64,000 nucleotides of DNA. Origin: Limimaricola sp. G21655-S1 (GTDB lineage: Bacteria > Pseudomonadota > Alphaproteobacteria > Rhodobacterales > Rhodobacteraceae). Positions within the stretch are counted from its first letter, which is position 1. Each line of letters opens with the position of its first letter. Location of the stretch: NCBI RefSeq assembly GCF_027213785.1, contig NZ_JAPWGO010000002.1, positions 62,001 through 126,000 of the forward strand, given 5' to 3'. A program made the position numbers and the translations under genes. Positions 34,881-44,509 of this stretch are shown one piece after another. The notes under the pieces were generated by a model. The model was not told the origin of the DNA and did not search any database. It saw nothing but the letters and a program-made list of their open reading frames with translations.

Positions 34881-35636
34881 TCAGCCGAGCGCCGCGAGCA
34901 CCGGAAAGGTCTCGAGCAGCCAGAAGCTGAAATCGGAAAATTGGCCGGTGAGCATCATCAGGCCGACGGTCCATAGCAGCAGCCCCGATGTCCGCTCGAT
35001 CCGCCCCATGTGCCGCTTCATCCACGACATCGCGCCGGTCAGCTTGGGAAAGAATGCCGCGACCAAGAGGAACGGGATGCCCAGCCCGGCGGCATAGACC
35101 GCGAGCAGCGCCGCGCCGCGCGTCACCTCGGCCTCGGTCGCGGCCAGCCCGAGGATGGTGCCGAGGATCGGGCCGAGACAGGGCGTCCAGCCGAAGGCGA
35201 AGGCCAGACCCAGCACGTAGGCGCCGAAGGCCGAGCCGCCCCTGTCGCCGCCCGAGATCCGTGCCTCGCGGTCGAGGAAGGGAATGCGGATGACGCCGGT
35301 GAAATGCGCGCCGAAGACCATGATGGTGATGCCAGCGATGATGTTGAACCAGTCCTGGAACTGCAGGAACATCCGCCCCAACGCCGAGAAGGCGACCCCC
35401 AGCAGCAAGAAGACCGTCGACAGCCCCAACACGAAGAACAGCGCCGCCGTCATCACCCGGCGCCGCTCGCGCGCGGGTGCGGCGAGATCGGTCACCGACA
35501 CCCCGCCCATATAGGCCAGATAGGGCGGCACGATCGGCAGCACGCAGGGGCTGAGGAAGGACAGGAGCCCCGCCGTCAGCGCGATCATCATCGCGGGGAG
35601 AAGCGTCGCGTCGAGGATCATCTCGGCTGAGAACAT
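34881..35636 (-). CDS. ccdA: CcdA-type thiol/disulfide electron transporter
   Basis: A 251-aa inner-membrane protein with six segments that passes electrons from cytoplasmic thioredoxin to the periplasm for cytochrome c maturation. The conserved Cys pair appears as LSFLSPCVLPIVPPYLAYMGG in the first segment and GWTPCLGPILG in the fourth. Its presence fits the nearby c-type cytochromes at 39.7-45.5 kb. Confidence 0.9.
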   Translation of the reverse strand: MFSAEMILDATLLPAMMIALTAGLLSFLSPCVLPIVPPYLAYMGGVSVTDLAAPARERRRVMTAALFFVLGLSTVFLLLGVAFSALGRMFLQFQDWFNIIAGITIMVFGAHFTGVIRIPFLDREARISGGDRGGSAFGAYVLGLAFAFGWTPCLGPILGTILGLAATEAEVTRGAALLAVYAAGLGIPFLLVAAFFPKLTGAMSWMKRHMGRIERTSGLLLWTVGLMMLTGQFSDFSFWLLETFPVLAALG

Positions 35637-35742
35637 GGAAAAACTCCTTTGGTCCGGCGAGGCTATCAGCCGCCGCCCGGGGCGTCACCAGCCCGGCTCT
35701 CACTTGGTCGTGCGGCAATGTGTCAGTCCCGCGCGGGAAGGC

Positions 35743-36780
35743 TCAGACGCCCGGCAGCACCCACAGCGCCTCGCGCGGGAGCCGCCAGCGGATGTCCTGC
35801 CCGGGCATGGCACCGCGCGCGGCGCCCGCCCGCATCAGCGCCTCCAGCCGAAGCCCGGCGACCTCGGCGGTGATCCGGGTGAGCAGCCCCTCGAAGCGGG
35901 TCTCGATCACCCGCAGCGTCACCGCGTTCTCGCCCTCGCCGGTCTCGATCGCCTCGGGGCGCAGCGTCAGGCAGCCTTCCCCCGCAGGCGCGGCATGGGG
36001 CAGCGCCAGCCGCCCCAGCGCGCAGTCGAACGCGCCGCCCGAGGAACGGCCGGGGATGAAGTTGCAGCCGCCGAAGAACCGCGCCACCTCGAGATCGGCG
36101 GGCCGGTTCCACAGCGTCGCCCCCGCGCCGATCTGGTGGATGCGGCCGCCCAGCATCAAGGCGACCCGGTCGCCCAGCACCGCCGCCTCTTCTTGGTCAT
36201 GGGTGACGACCAGCGTGGTGATACCGGTCTCGCGCTGAAGCCGCCGGATCAGCGCCCGCATCTCAGTGCGCAGATGCGCGTCGAGCGACGACAGCGGCTC
36301 GTCGAGCAGCAGCAGGCCGGGCTTCAGGACCAGCGCGCGGGCCAGCGCCACGCGCTGCCGCTGGCCGCCCGACAACTCGTGCGGGCAACGGTGCCCCAGG
36401 CCTTCGAGTTGCACCTGTTCCAGCGCCTCGGCCACGCGCATCGCGATCTCGCGCTTCGGGCGTCGCTGCATGCGCAGGCCAAAGCCGACATTGGCGGTCA
36501 CGTCCATATGCGCGAAGAGCTGACCCGACTGGAACACTAGCACCGCCTCGCGCCGCTCGGGCGGCAGGTGCAGCACCGACAGCCCGTCGAAGCGGACCTC
36601 GCCCGCATCGGGCGCGATCAGACCGGCGATGACGCGCAGCGCAGTGGTCTTGCCGCAGCCCGAGGGGCCGAGCAGGGCCAGCATCTCGCCGTTCCCCACC
36701 TCGAGCGAGAGCGCGTCGAGCGCCGGGCGCTCCGCGCCCGGATGGCGCAGATGCAGGTCGTTGAGCGTCAGCCGCGTCAC
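35743..36780 (-). CDS. ABC transporter ATP-binding protein (YnjD/PotA-like)
   Basis: 345 aa. Walker A GPSGCGKTT, Q-loop VFQSGQLF, signature LSGGQRQRVALARAL, Walker B LLLLDEPLSSLD, H-loop THDQEEA, then a C-terminal TOBE-type regulatory domain. The GTG start at 36780 overlaps the permease stop (GTGA) with GGAGGG upstream. It energises the transporter whose other parts lie directly upstream. Confidence 0.92.
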   Translation of the reverse strand: MTRLTLNDLHLRHPGAERPALDALSLEVGNGEMLALLGPSGCGKTTALRVIAGLIAPDAGEVRFDGLSVLHLPPERREAVLVFQSGQLFAHMDVTANVGFGLRMQRRPKREIAMRVAEALEQVQLEGLGHRCPHELSGGQRQRVALARALVLKPGLLLLDEPLSSLDAHLRTEMRALIRRLQRETGITTLVVTHDQEEAAVLGDRVALMLGGRIHQIGAGATLWNRPADLEVARFFGGCNFIPGRSSGGAFDCALGRLALPHAAPAGEGCLTLRPEAIETGEGENAVTLRVIETRFEGLLTRITAEVAGLRLEALMRAGAARGAMPGQDIRWRLPREALWVLPGV

Positions 36781-37574
36781 CGCGTCCCTCCGATGGCCAT
36801 GCCGCGCCCCGTCAGCTGCCGCGCCACGAGGGCGAGGATCACGAGGCCCGGGCCGAGGCTCAGCATCGCCAGAACGCCGGCCTGGTCGTTGCGCCCCGCG
36901 CCCGCCTGCGCATAGAGCAGCAAGGGCAGCGTCACCACCCGACCGCCGCCGATGGTCAGCGTTAGGATGTATTGCGACCACGACACCAGAAAGGCGAAGA
37001 GCCCGGCCACGACGATGCCCGGCGCGATGGCGGGCAGCATCACGTGCCACAGCACCTGCAAAGGCTTTGCCCCGAGACTGCGGGCCTGCGCCTCGGCCTC
37101 GGCGTCGTAATTGGCGAAGACGCCCGACATCACGAAGATCACGTAAGGCAGCGTCGGCACCAGATGCACCAGCACCACGCCCGGCACCGAGTTGGTGAGG
37201 CCCAGCCGCAGGAACACGCCGTGGATGCCCAGCCCCACCGCGATGCCCGGCACGATCACCGGCGCCAGCAGCGCCAGCTCGACCAGAGCCTTGCCGCGAA
37301 ACCGGTAGAGCCCGAGCGCCCGGCCCGCCGGAATGCCCAAGCCCAGCGCCAGCGCCGCGGCGGCAAGGGCGATCAGCGTCGTGGTGGCGAGTGCGCCGGG
37401 GATCTCCGAGCGCGGCGCGAAGGCCTGCATCCAAGGCTCGATGGTCCAGTTAGCGGGCAGGATCTGCGGAAAGAACCAGCCGCGCGCCACCGACCACAGC
37501 GCCAGCGGCAAGAGCGGCGCGACGAGAGCCACGATCAGCGCCAGCCCCAGCAGCATGCGCAGCCGCGGGCTCAA
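36777..37574 (-). CDS. ABC transporter permease, second subunit
   Basis: About 265 aa with six membrane segments and a degenerate EAA loop at EAQARSLGAKPLQVLWHVMLP. The start is uncertain: a TTG at 37574 overlapping the preceding stop (TTGA) or an ATG at 37556. In E. coli the equivalent YnjC is one long protein; here the two halves are separate genes. Confidence 0.85.
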   Translation of the reverse strand: MSPRLRMLLGLALIVALVAPLLPLALWSVARGWFFPQILPANWTIEPWMQAFAPRSEIPGALATTTLIALAAAALALGLGIPAGRALGLYRFRGKALVELALLAPVIVPGIAVGLGIHGVFLRLGLTNSVPGVVLVHLVPTLPYVIFVMSGVFANYDAEAEAQARSLGAKPLQVLWHVMLPAIAPGIVVAGLFAFLVSWSQYILTLTIGGGRVVTLPLLLYAQAGAGRNDQAGVLAMLSLGPGLVILALVARQLTGRGMAIGGTR

Positions 37575-38404
37575 CGGTTCCGCCCCGCGAAGGCGGCGCG
37601 GATCAGCACCGCCGATACCAGCGCGATCAGCATCGCCAGCGCCATCGCCTCGGGTCTTGCCGCGAGATCGGGGTCGGTGAAGCGCTGCCACGCCAGCACC
37701 GGCAACGCCGTGGGCGCGCTCTGCCCCAGAAGCACCGGCACCTCCCAGGCGCCGAAGGAGAAGGCGAAGACGATGGCGCCGGCGCGGATCAGCGCCGGCA
37801 TCAGCAGCGGCAGCAGCACCAGCCGCATCGCCGCGAAGGGCGTGGCCCCGAGCGAGCGCGCGGCGCTTTCGGGGTCGTCGCCCAGGCTCTGCATGTTGGC
37901 GAGGAGGATCAGCCCGATGAAGGGCACCTCCTTCCAGACGTAATGGGCGATGATGCCGATGGCGAAACGGTCCTGCGTCAGCGCGGGAAAGCCCGCGGGT
38001 CCGTCGATCAGCCCGGCGCCCGCCGAGAGCCGCGCGACGAAGCCCGATTGCGACAGCAGCCACAGGATGCCCAGCGCGCCCACCGCGTGCGGGATGGTGA
38101 GGTTGATCTGGAACAGCAGCCGCGCCAGCCCCTGCCCCGGAAAGCTGCGCCGCAGCAGCAGCGCCGCGCCGAGGCCGATCAGGCAGGAGAGCGCGGTCGA
38201 GGCGAAGGCGATCCAGAGCGACAGGCCGAGCGAACGCCAGACCCGGCCCTCGGACAGCACCGCGATCCAAGCGTCACCGCTGGCGCCGCCGCGTCCCATG
38301 CCGAAGGAGCCTGCGAGCCCCAGCGCGAGGCCGCCGCCGAACAGCACCGCGATCACGCCAAGCGCGGGCGCGAGCGACAGCCATGGATGCCCGCGCCCGA
38401 TCAT
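37571..38404 (-). CDS. ABC transporter permease, first subunit
   Basis: 277 aa, six membrane segments, with the EAA-type loop ESAARSLGATPFAAMRLVLLP. The ATG at 38404 begins one base after the binding-protein stop. It pairs with the second permease. Confidence 0.85.
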   Translation of the reverse strand: MIGRGHPWLSLAPALGVIAVLFGGGLALGLAGSFGMGRGGASGDAWIAVLSEGRVWRSLGLSLWIAFASTALSCLIGLGAALLLRRSFPGQGLARLLFQINLTIPHAVGALGILWLLSQSGFVARLSAGAGLIDGPAGFPALTQDRFAIGIIAHYVWKEVPFIGLILLANMQSLGDDPESAARSLGATPFAAMRLVLLPLLMPALIRAGAIVFAFSFGAWEVPVLLGQSAPTALPVLAWQRFTDPDLAARPEAMALAMLIALVSAVLIRAAFAGRNR

Positions 38405-38405
38405 C

Positions 38406-39623
38406 TCAGTTGCCGACGTTGCGAATCCAGCCATCCTCGATCGCCGAGGTCCAGTCGGCCTGCAGCTCCGGCAACGCCGCCTGCCCCAGCTCCTCGATCG
38501 AGACCACCGAGGGGTGCCGTTCCAGCGCCGCGAAGCCCGCCTGCACCTCGTCCGGGGCGCGGTCGGGCTCGATCACCGTGGCCGCGCCCCAGACCTCAGG
38601 CTGCGCCTTTTCGAGCTGCGCCTCGGCCGACAGCAGCAGGTTCTGGGTCACCAAGGCGGCCGCCTTGTTCGCGGCGTTGACCGGGATCACCATGTAGTTG
38701 GTGTTGGCCAGCGTGCCGTCGCTCAACCCGTAGGAGCGCGCGGTCTCGGGGAAGATCCCGTTCACTACCGCCGTGCCGACCTCGGCCGGGTCGTAGGTGA
38801 AGAACAGGTCCACCTCCTGATTGGCGAACATCTGCTGCAGCTGGGTGATCGATGTCGGGTAGGTCACGCCCTCGCGCCACAGATGCGGCTCGATCCCGTT
38901 CAGGATCTCCCAGGTTTCCTTGGCCACCTCGTCGAACTTGGCTCGGTCGAACGGCCCGATCAGCGCATCCGGCCCGCCCGCGACATGGGTGAAGACGTGG
39001 CGCACGAAGGCGGCACCGGTGAAATCGGGCGGCGCGGGATAGGTGAAGCGGCCCGGATTGGCCTCGACCCATGCCAGAAGCTCGGGGATCGAGCGCGGCG
39101 GCTCGGACGTGCGGGCGGTGTCGTGGGCGAAGGCGAACTGCACCCGGCTCCATGGCACCTCGCAGCCCTCGACCGGCGTGCCGAAATCATTGGCGATGGC
39201 GGGGTTGTCGAAATTCACCAGCGCCGCGTTGGGCAGCTTGTCGACATAGCCGCACCAGGCGAGGTCGCCCTGCTTCATGGTGCGGAAATTCTCGCCGTTG
39301 ATCCAGATCATGTCGACCGCGCCCGTCGTCGCGCCCGCCTCGACCTCGCCCAGCACGATGTTCACCGCCTCGGCGGTGTCGGTGAGCGGCACGCGGTTGA
39401 GCGTGATGTCGTACTCCTCCTCGAGACGGCCGCCGATGTAGTCGGAGACATAGGCGTTGATGTTGTCGGCCCCACCCCACATGAAGACGTTGACCTCACC
39501 GCCGCGCGCCGTCTCGACGATCTCCTCCCAGCTCATCTCGAGCAGCGCATCGCCCTCCTGCGCCCGGGCCGCGCCGCCCGCGAGGATCAGCGCCCCAATG
39601 ATCCCTGTCATCATCCGCTTCAT
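38406..39623 (-). CDS. ABC transporter substrate-binding protein, YnjB family
   Basis: 405 aa, signal peptide ending GGAARAQ. The mature part has VNVFMWGGADNINAYV, ITLNRVPLTDTAEAVN and DMIWINGENFRTMKQGDLAW, which match E. coli YnjB closely. The YnjBCD substrate has not been firmly established, but thiamine- or polyamine-like compounds have been suggested for relatives. GGGAGGAG precedes the ATG. First gene of a four-gene operon. Confidence 0.85.
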   Translation of the reverse strand: MKRMMTGIIGALILAGGAARAQEGDALLEMSWEEIVETARGGEVNVFMWGGADNINAYVSDYIGGRLEEEYDITLNRVPLTDTAEAVNIVLGEVEAGATTGAVDMIWINGENFRTMKQGDLAWCGYVDKLPNAALVNFDNPAIANDFGTPVEGCEVPWSRVQFAFAHDTARTSEPPRSIPELLAWVEANPGRFTYPAPPDFTGAAFVRHVFTHVAGGPDALIGPFDRAKFDEVAKETWEILNGIEPHLWREGVTYPTSITQLQQMFANQEVDLFFTYDPAEVGTAVVNGIFPETARSYGLSDGTLANTNYMVIPVNAANKAAALVTQNLLLSAEAQLEKAQPEVWGAATVIEPDRAPDEVQAGFAALERHPSVVSIEELGQAALPELQADWTSAIEDGWIRNVGN

Positions 39624-39745
39624 GTTGCTCCTCCCGTCGATGCCGCCGGATCGCATCGCCCGGCTTCGATCACAGGGTAGTGCCTGTGCGGCGATATCGG
39701 CGCAACACACCAAAATGTCAGGCGCTTGCAACATGAAAGCGATGA

Positions 39746-40918
39746 TCAGTGATCGGCGGGCCGGCGCAGCGGGTTCGGTCCCGGCCCGTCATGACCGCCG
39801 GGCGCGGATGCGTCGTCCGGCGCCTCGACCGTGCCGCGCCCCGGATCGAGCGAGGCATACCAGGCGGCAAGCGCCTCGATATCCGCCTCTTCCAGATCCT
39901 GCGCCGCGACCCGCATCAGGTTGTAGACCTCGGTGCCGCCGCGCACCCCGTCGCGCCACAGCCGGAGCTGGGTGACCAGATAGGCCTCGTCCTGCCCGGC
40001 GAGCGGCGGGAAATCCCCCTGCAGCGCCTCGCCGCCCAGCCCTTCGAGGTCGCGCGGCCCCGGCCCGTGGCAGGCGGTGCAGGTGGGCACGTCGTCGGAG
40101 CCCGCCCGCGCCAGCCGCTCGCCCAGCGCCAGCGTTTCGGGGTCATGCGCCCGGACCCCGCCCGTTTCGTCCCGGGGCGCCTCCGCGAACCATTCGGCAA
40201 GCGCGCGCAGCTGGTCGGGGGCCAGTTCCGAGGCCGCATGCTGCATGATCCCGCTCTCGCGCCGCCCCTCGCGATAGGCCAAGAGCGCGGCCTCGATGTA
40301 ATCGGCTTCGAAGATGTCGAGCCGTGGCACGTGGCGTGTGACGCCGCCATGGCAGCCCGCGCACCACGCCGCGCCTTCGGGGCCGCCGCTCTCGGCCAGC
40401 GCGGTCAGCTCGGCCTGCCGCTCGGGCGTCACCTCGCCCTTCTGGATCGCGCGCAGATAGGCGACCCCGGCCCAGACGTCGTCGCCGCGCTGCGAGGGCC
40501 ATTGCGGCATGCCCGACATCTTCACGCCTTCGTAGAGGATCCAGTGCAGCTCTTCGGGGCTCCAGCTACCCACCGCCTCGGTGATGTGCGGCGGCACCGG
40601 GTTCATGCCGAGGATGGTGGCGGTGCGGTCGCGCCCGGGCACGGCGTGACACATGGCGCAGGCGGTCTCGAAATGCCGCGCGCCAAGCTCGATCAGCGCC
40701 GGATCGTCGAGATCGGGGGCCGGCGTCTCGGGGTGGCCGGAATAGAGATCGACGGCGTTGCGATAGGTGGTGTGCAGCGCCCAGTAGGTCGGCGGCAGGT
40801 GGCCCGCGCGCGCCGACACGTTGTAGAGCCCGAAGGCAATGGTGGCACCGCCCGCCGCCGCGCCCAGCCCCGCCAGCACGGCGAGCGTGACGAGAACTGT
40901 CCTGGTCCGCTGCTTCAT
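39746..40918 (-). CDS. Triheme c-type cytochrome, membrane-anchored
   Basis: 390 aa with one N-terminal membrane segment and three heme sites: C87-AM-C90-H91, C186-AG-C189-H190 and C280-TA-C283-H284. The C-terminal third resembles c4/c553-type domains (PLAGQDEAYLVTQL). The start overlaps the CtaG stop (ATGA), so it belongs to the oxidase operon. It is likely to carry electrons from the bc1 complex to the CuA/cytochrome c domain of CtaC. Confidence 0.9.
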   Translation of the reverse strand: MKQRTRTVLVTLAVLAGLGAAAGGATIAFGLYNVSARAGHLPPTYWALHTTYRNAVDLYSGHPETPAPDLDDPALIELGARHFETACAMCHAVPGRDRTATILGMNPVPPHITEAVGSWSPEELHWILYEGVKMSGMPQWPSQRGDDVWAGVAYLRAIQKGEVTPERQAELTALAESGGPEGAAWCAGCHGGVTRHVPRLDIFEADYIEAALLAYREGRRESGIMQHAASELAPDQLRALAEWFAEAPRDETGGVRAHDPETLALGERLARAGSDDVPTCTACHGPGPRDLEGLGGEALQGDFPPLAGQDEAYLVTQLRLWRDGVRGGTEVYNLMRVAAQDLEEADIEALAAWYASLDPGRGTVEAPDDASAPGGHDGPGPNPLRRPADH

Positions 40919-41508
40919 GCCGCGGCCTCCCTTTCCTTCACGGCGCGGGCGGTGAGCGCCAGCCCCGCCACGAGATAGACCGGCGTGCCGATCCCGAGCA
41001 TCAGCATGCCGCCAAGCTGCTGGCCGCCCAGATCGGGCATCAGCCCGCACCAGGCGGAATAGAGATCGCGCGGCGCGAGGATCAACAGCGCCCCCAGAAG
41101 CGTCATGTGCATCGATGTGAGCAGCAGCCCCCCGGCCCCGGCCAGCGGATGCCCGGCCCGCAGGCAGCCGGCCCAGACCAGCAGCCCCGCCAGCAGAAAG
41201 CTGGCCTGCTCGGCGGCGAAACCCGCCTCGGAGCGATAGGCCAGCGCATGGGCGCGCGGCAGGTGCCAGGCCCAGACCACCGCGAATTCGAGCGCTGCGG
41301 CGATCAGCGGGCCCAGCGCCAAGGCCCGGCCCAGCGCGGGCCAGCCCAGCACCAGAAGCGGCGCGGCGAGCGCCACGATGGTCATGTGCCGCAGCATGTG
41401 CCCCGCGAAGGAGGCGCCGAGCCACATCTCGAGCGGCGCGACCCAGACGGCGGCCAGAAGCCCCAGCCCGAGGATCATCGGCACCGGCCTGATCGCGCCG
41501 GGCCTCAC
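40915..41508 (-). CDS. ctaG: Cytochrome c oxidase assembly factor, caa3-type CtaG
   Basis: A 197-aa membrane protein with five or six segments. The family pattern includes GHMLRHMTIVALAAPLLVLG and SMHMTLLGALLILAPRDLY. It belongs to the caa3_CtaG family (distinct from the copper chaperone Cox11, also called CtaG). The GTG start overlaps the upstream stop (GTGA). Confidence 0.85.
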   Translation of the reverse strand: MRPGAIRPVPMILGLGLLAAVWVAPLEMWLGASFAGHMLRHMTIVALAAPLLVLGWPALGRALALGPLIAAALEFAVVWAWHLPRAHALAYRSEAGFAAEQASFLLAGLLVWAGCLRAGHPLAGAGGLLLTSMHMTLLGALLILAPRDLYSAWCGLMPDLGGQQLGGMLMLGIGTPVYLVAGLALTARAVKEREAAA

Positions 41509-41927
41509 CGGCAGGTTCCGAGGATGATCAGGGGCAGCGTGTCATAGACCACGCCGATGAACGACACCAGCGCCAGCAGGAACCCCGCATGGCCGAGAAA
41601 CTGGTGCCGGTCCTCGGCGCTGCCCTCGGGGTTCGAGAATTCGCCGGTGTCGCGCACGTCCCAGCGCAGGAAGGCGCGCCAGCCGATCCAGGCGATCGCG
41701 GCGAGCATCGCGACGGTCATCGCGATCAGGGCGATGCGCAACGCGCCCATCGAGAACATGCGCTCGAACTTGAAGCAGTAGACCGAGACCGCCGCGTAGC
41801 TGATCAAGAAGTGGAAGGCCCAGATCGTCGGCCCGAGCGTGATCCGCCACAGGCTCTCGCGCTCTTCCGAGAATTCGTGCTCGTCCTCGCGCGGATGCGA
41901 GGGCCGGTCATGATCGCTGCGCTCCAT
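41505..41927 (-). CDS. Small membrane protein of the oxidase operon
   Basis: 140 aa with three membrane segments and a charged N-terminus. GPTIWAFHFLISYAAVSVYC and the C-terminal GVVYDTLPLIILGTC are the distinctive parts. GGGAGGG sits just before the ATG at 41927 and next to the ctaD stop. Proteins like this occur next to caa3 oxidases; it may be an extra subunit or assembly factor. Confidence 0.7.
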   Translation of the reverse strand: MERSDHDRPSHPREDEHEFSEERESLWRITLGPTIWAFHFLISYAAVSVYCFKFERMFSMGALRIALIAMTVAMLAAIAWIGWRAFLRWDVRDTGEFSNPEGSAEDRHQFLGHAGFLLALVSFIGVVYDTLPLIILGTCR

Positions 41928-41938
41928 GCGGCCCTCCC

Positions 41939-44509
41939 TCACATCAGCCGGGGCACGATACCCATCATCGCGCCGGTCACCAGCGCCGTCAGCCCCAGGA
42001 AGTGCCAAAACAACGTGACGTTCCACAGATCCGCGTCATAGCGCGGGGTCAGCTTGCCGAAAAGGCTGCCGGCGAGGCAATAGAGCTGCATGATGGTGCC
42101 GACGATGCCATGCGCCACCACCCAGACCATCAGCGCCCACATCATCGCCGGATAGACATGGCTGGCGGGGTCGAGATCCATGACCGACAGGATGAAGCCA
42201 CCCATCCCGGCCAGCGTCAGGAGCGGCGCCACCGCCAGCGCCCCGCGCGCCGACCCCACCCGGCCGGCCCGGTTCAACCCGCGTGCGCCGCGCGTCAGCG
42301 CCCAGGCGGCCGCGAAGGCGGCGGTGGAGAGCGCGACGAGATAGCCGTTGGCATGCTCGGCCCCCGGCGGCGGGAAGGCGGTGTTCGAGGTCCAGTAGAA
42401 GAACACCCCGAAGACCAGCGACGCGAAGGCGGTGGCATCGCCCAGCATGGTGATCCAGACCGCCCACCAGCCCACCGCCTGCGGCCCGGCGGCATAGGTC
42501 GGCAGGCTGAGGCCGAGGCCCACATCCTTCATGTCCTTTTCCGGCGGCCGCGCGGTCGAGGTCCAGAGCCAGTAGAGGATGCAGACCACCGCGAAGGCCG
42601 CCGAGACGATGGCCGGGCCATAGATGTGGAAGGTCGGCAGGATGAAGGCACCGCCGGTGAAGGCCGCCGCCCAGATCGTGATATAGGCCGGGCCGGTCAC
42701 CCGCTGCACCTGGATCGGCCGCGCGTCGATCACGCTGGTCACAATGGTCTCGCGCAGCCCCTCCTCGGCGTCGGGCAGGTAGTAGCGCCCCTGATCCATG
42801 CGCTCGACCAGCTTGGGCTGATCCCAGAGCGGATAGCGCGAAGTGATGTGCGGGATCGAGCGCACGCCCCATTTGGTCTCGGGGATCTCGTGGCTCCATT
42901 CCAGCGTGCCGGCCCCCCACGGGTTGCGCTCGATCTGCGGCTGGTCCTTCTTCGGGCGCACGATGTCCCAGGCGAAAACCGCGAAACCGGCGGCGACGAT
43001 GAACGAGCCCACGGTCGAGATCTGGTTGAGCCAGTCGATGCCAAGCCCCTCGGGATAGGTGTAGACCCGGCGCGGCATGCCGAGGAGGCCGGTGAGATGC
43101 ATCGGCAGGAAGGTGATGTTGAAGCCGGTGAAGATCAGCCAGAAGGACCAGCGGCCCAGCCGCTCGGAGAGCATCTTCTTCCGGAAGAACGGGAAGAAGT
43201 AATAGACCCCCGCGATCACCGGAAAGACCATGCCGCCGAACAGCGTGTAATGCAGGTGCGCCACGATGAAATAGGTGTCGTGCACCTGCCAGTCGAAGGG
43301 CGCGATCGCGACCATGACGCCGGTCAGGCCACCCGCCGTGAAGATCGCCAGAGCGCCCGCGATCCACAGCATCGGCAGCGTCATGACCACCTTGCCGGCG
43401 ATCAGCGTCGCGACGAAGGCGAAGAGCTGGATGCCGGTCGGGATCACCACCGCCTCGGAGGCCGCCGAGAAGAACCCCAGCGACATGTTGGGCAGGCCGG
43501 TGGTGAACATGTGGTGCACCCAGAGCCCGAAGCTCAAGAACCCGGTCCCCACCGCCGAGAGCACGATCCATGAATAGCCGAGGATCGGCCGGCGCGCGAC
43601 CGTGGGCACGATCATCGCGGCGATGGCGATCGAGGGCAGGAAGATGATGTAGACCTCCGGGTGGCCGAAGATCCAGAACAGGTGCTGCCACAGCATCGGG
43701 TCGCCGCCGCGCGTGTGATCGAAAAACGGCCAGTCGAACGAGCGCTCCAGCTCGAACAGGAAATCCCCCGCGATCAGCGGCGGGAAGGCGAACAGGATCA
43801 TGCCGCCGACCACCAGCACGTACCACGCGTAGAGCGGCATGACGTTGACGCGCATGCCGGGCGGGCGGCACTTCAGCGCGCCGACGATCAGCTCGACCGC
43901 CGCCGCGATCGAGGCCACCTCGATGAAGCTGAGGCCCAGCAGCCAGATGTCCGAGCCGATGCCAAGCTCGATGGTGGCGAGCGGCGGATACATGAACCAG
44001 CCCGCCTTGGGCGCCGCCGAGAACAGGATCGAGCCGATCACGAAGATGCCGCCGATCAGGAAGGCCCAGTAGCCATAGGCCGAGAGCCGCGGGAACGGCA
44101 TGTCGCGCGCGCCCAGAAAGGCGGGCAGGATCAGGATCGAGATCGCCTCGAACATCGGCACGGCGAAGAGGAACATCATCGCCGAGCCGTGCATGGTGAA
44201 GAGCTGGTTGAACATGTCGGCCGAGATCAGGTCGTTCTCCGGCACCCAGAGCTGCAACCGCATCAGCAGCGCCATGACACCCGCGATCAGCATGAAGACG
44301 AAGGCGGTCATGGTGTACCAGACGCCGACCTCGGAGTTGTTCACGGCGGTCCAGTAGCGCCAGCCCTCGGGCGTCTTCCAGGCACGGCGCAGGTTCTCTT
44401 CCTGCCTCTCGCGGACCTCGCGCGGCACCGGTTCGTTCAGCATCTCCTCGGTCGGGGGATAGATGCCCCGTGGCGCGAGGTCGCCCGCGGGGATGCTTCG
44501 GTCGGTCAT
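41939..44509 (-). CDS. ctaD: Cytochrome c oxidase subunit I fused to a subunit III-like domain
   Basis: 856 aa. Heme a ligands H107 (MHGSAMM) and H420; CuB ligands H283 cross-linked with Y287 (FGHPEVY), H332 and H333; heme a3 ligand H418 (VAHLHYTLFGG). E285 marks an A1-type oxidase. After residue 600 a second set of membrane segments follows, with SHVYPAMMWALMVW and a final WHFLGLTALVTG, corresponding to subunit III. The start overlaps the ctaC stop (ATGA). It forms the proton-pumping core of the caa3 oxidase. Confidence 0.95.
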   Translation of the reverse strand: MTDRSIPAGDLAPRGIYPPTEEMLNEPVPREVRERQEENLRRAWKTPEGWRYWTAVNNSEVGVWYTMTAFVFMLIAGVMALLMRLQLWVPENDLISADMFNQLFTMHGSAMMFLFAVPMFEAISILILPAFLGARDMPFPRLSAYGYWAFLIGGIFVIGSILFSAAPKAGWFMYPPLATIELGIGSDIWLLGLSFIEVASIAAAVELIVGALKCRPPGMRVNVMPLYAWYVLVVGGMILFAFPPLIAGDFLFELERSFDWPFFDHTRGGDPMLWQHLFWIFGHPEVYIIFLPSIAIAAMIVPTVARRPILGYSWIVLSAVGTGFLSFGLWVHHMFTTGLPNMSLGFFSAASEAVVIPTGIQLFAFVATLIAGKVVMTLPMLWIAGALAIFTAGGLTGVMVAIAPFDWQVHDTYFIVAHLHYTLFGGMVFPVIAGVYYFFPFFRKKMLSERLGRWSFWLIFTGFNITFLPMHLTGLLGMPRRVYTYPEGLGIDWLNQISTVGSFIVAAGFAVFAWDIVRPKKDQPQIERNPWGAGTLEWSHEIPETKWGVRSIPHITSRYPLWDQPKLVERMDQGRYYLPDAEEGLRETIVTSVIDARPIQVQRVTGPAYITIWAAAFTGGAFILPTFHIYGPAIVSAAFAVVCILYWLWTSTARPPEKDMKDVGLGLSLPTYAAGPQAVGWWAVWITMLGDATAFASLVFGVFFYWTSNTAFPPPGAEHANGYLVALSTAAFAAAWALTRGARGLNRAGRVGSARGALAVAPLLTLAGMGGFILSVMDLDPASHVYPAMMWALMVWVVAHGIVGTIMQLYCLAGSLFGKLTPRYDADLWNVTLFWHFLGLTALVTGAMMGIVPRLM

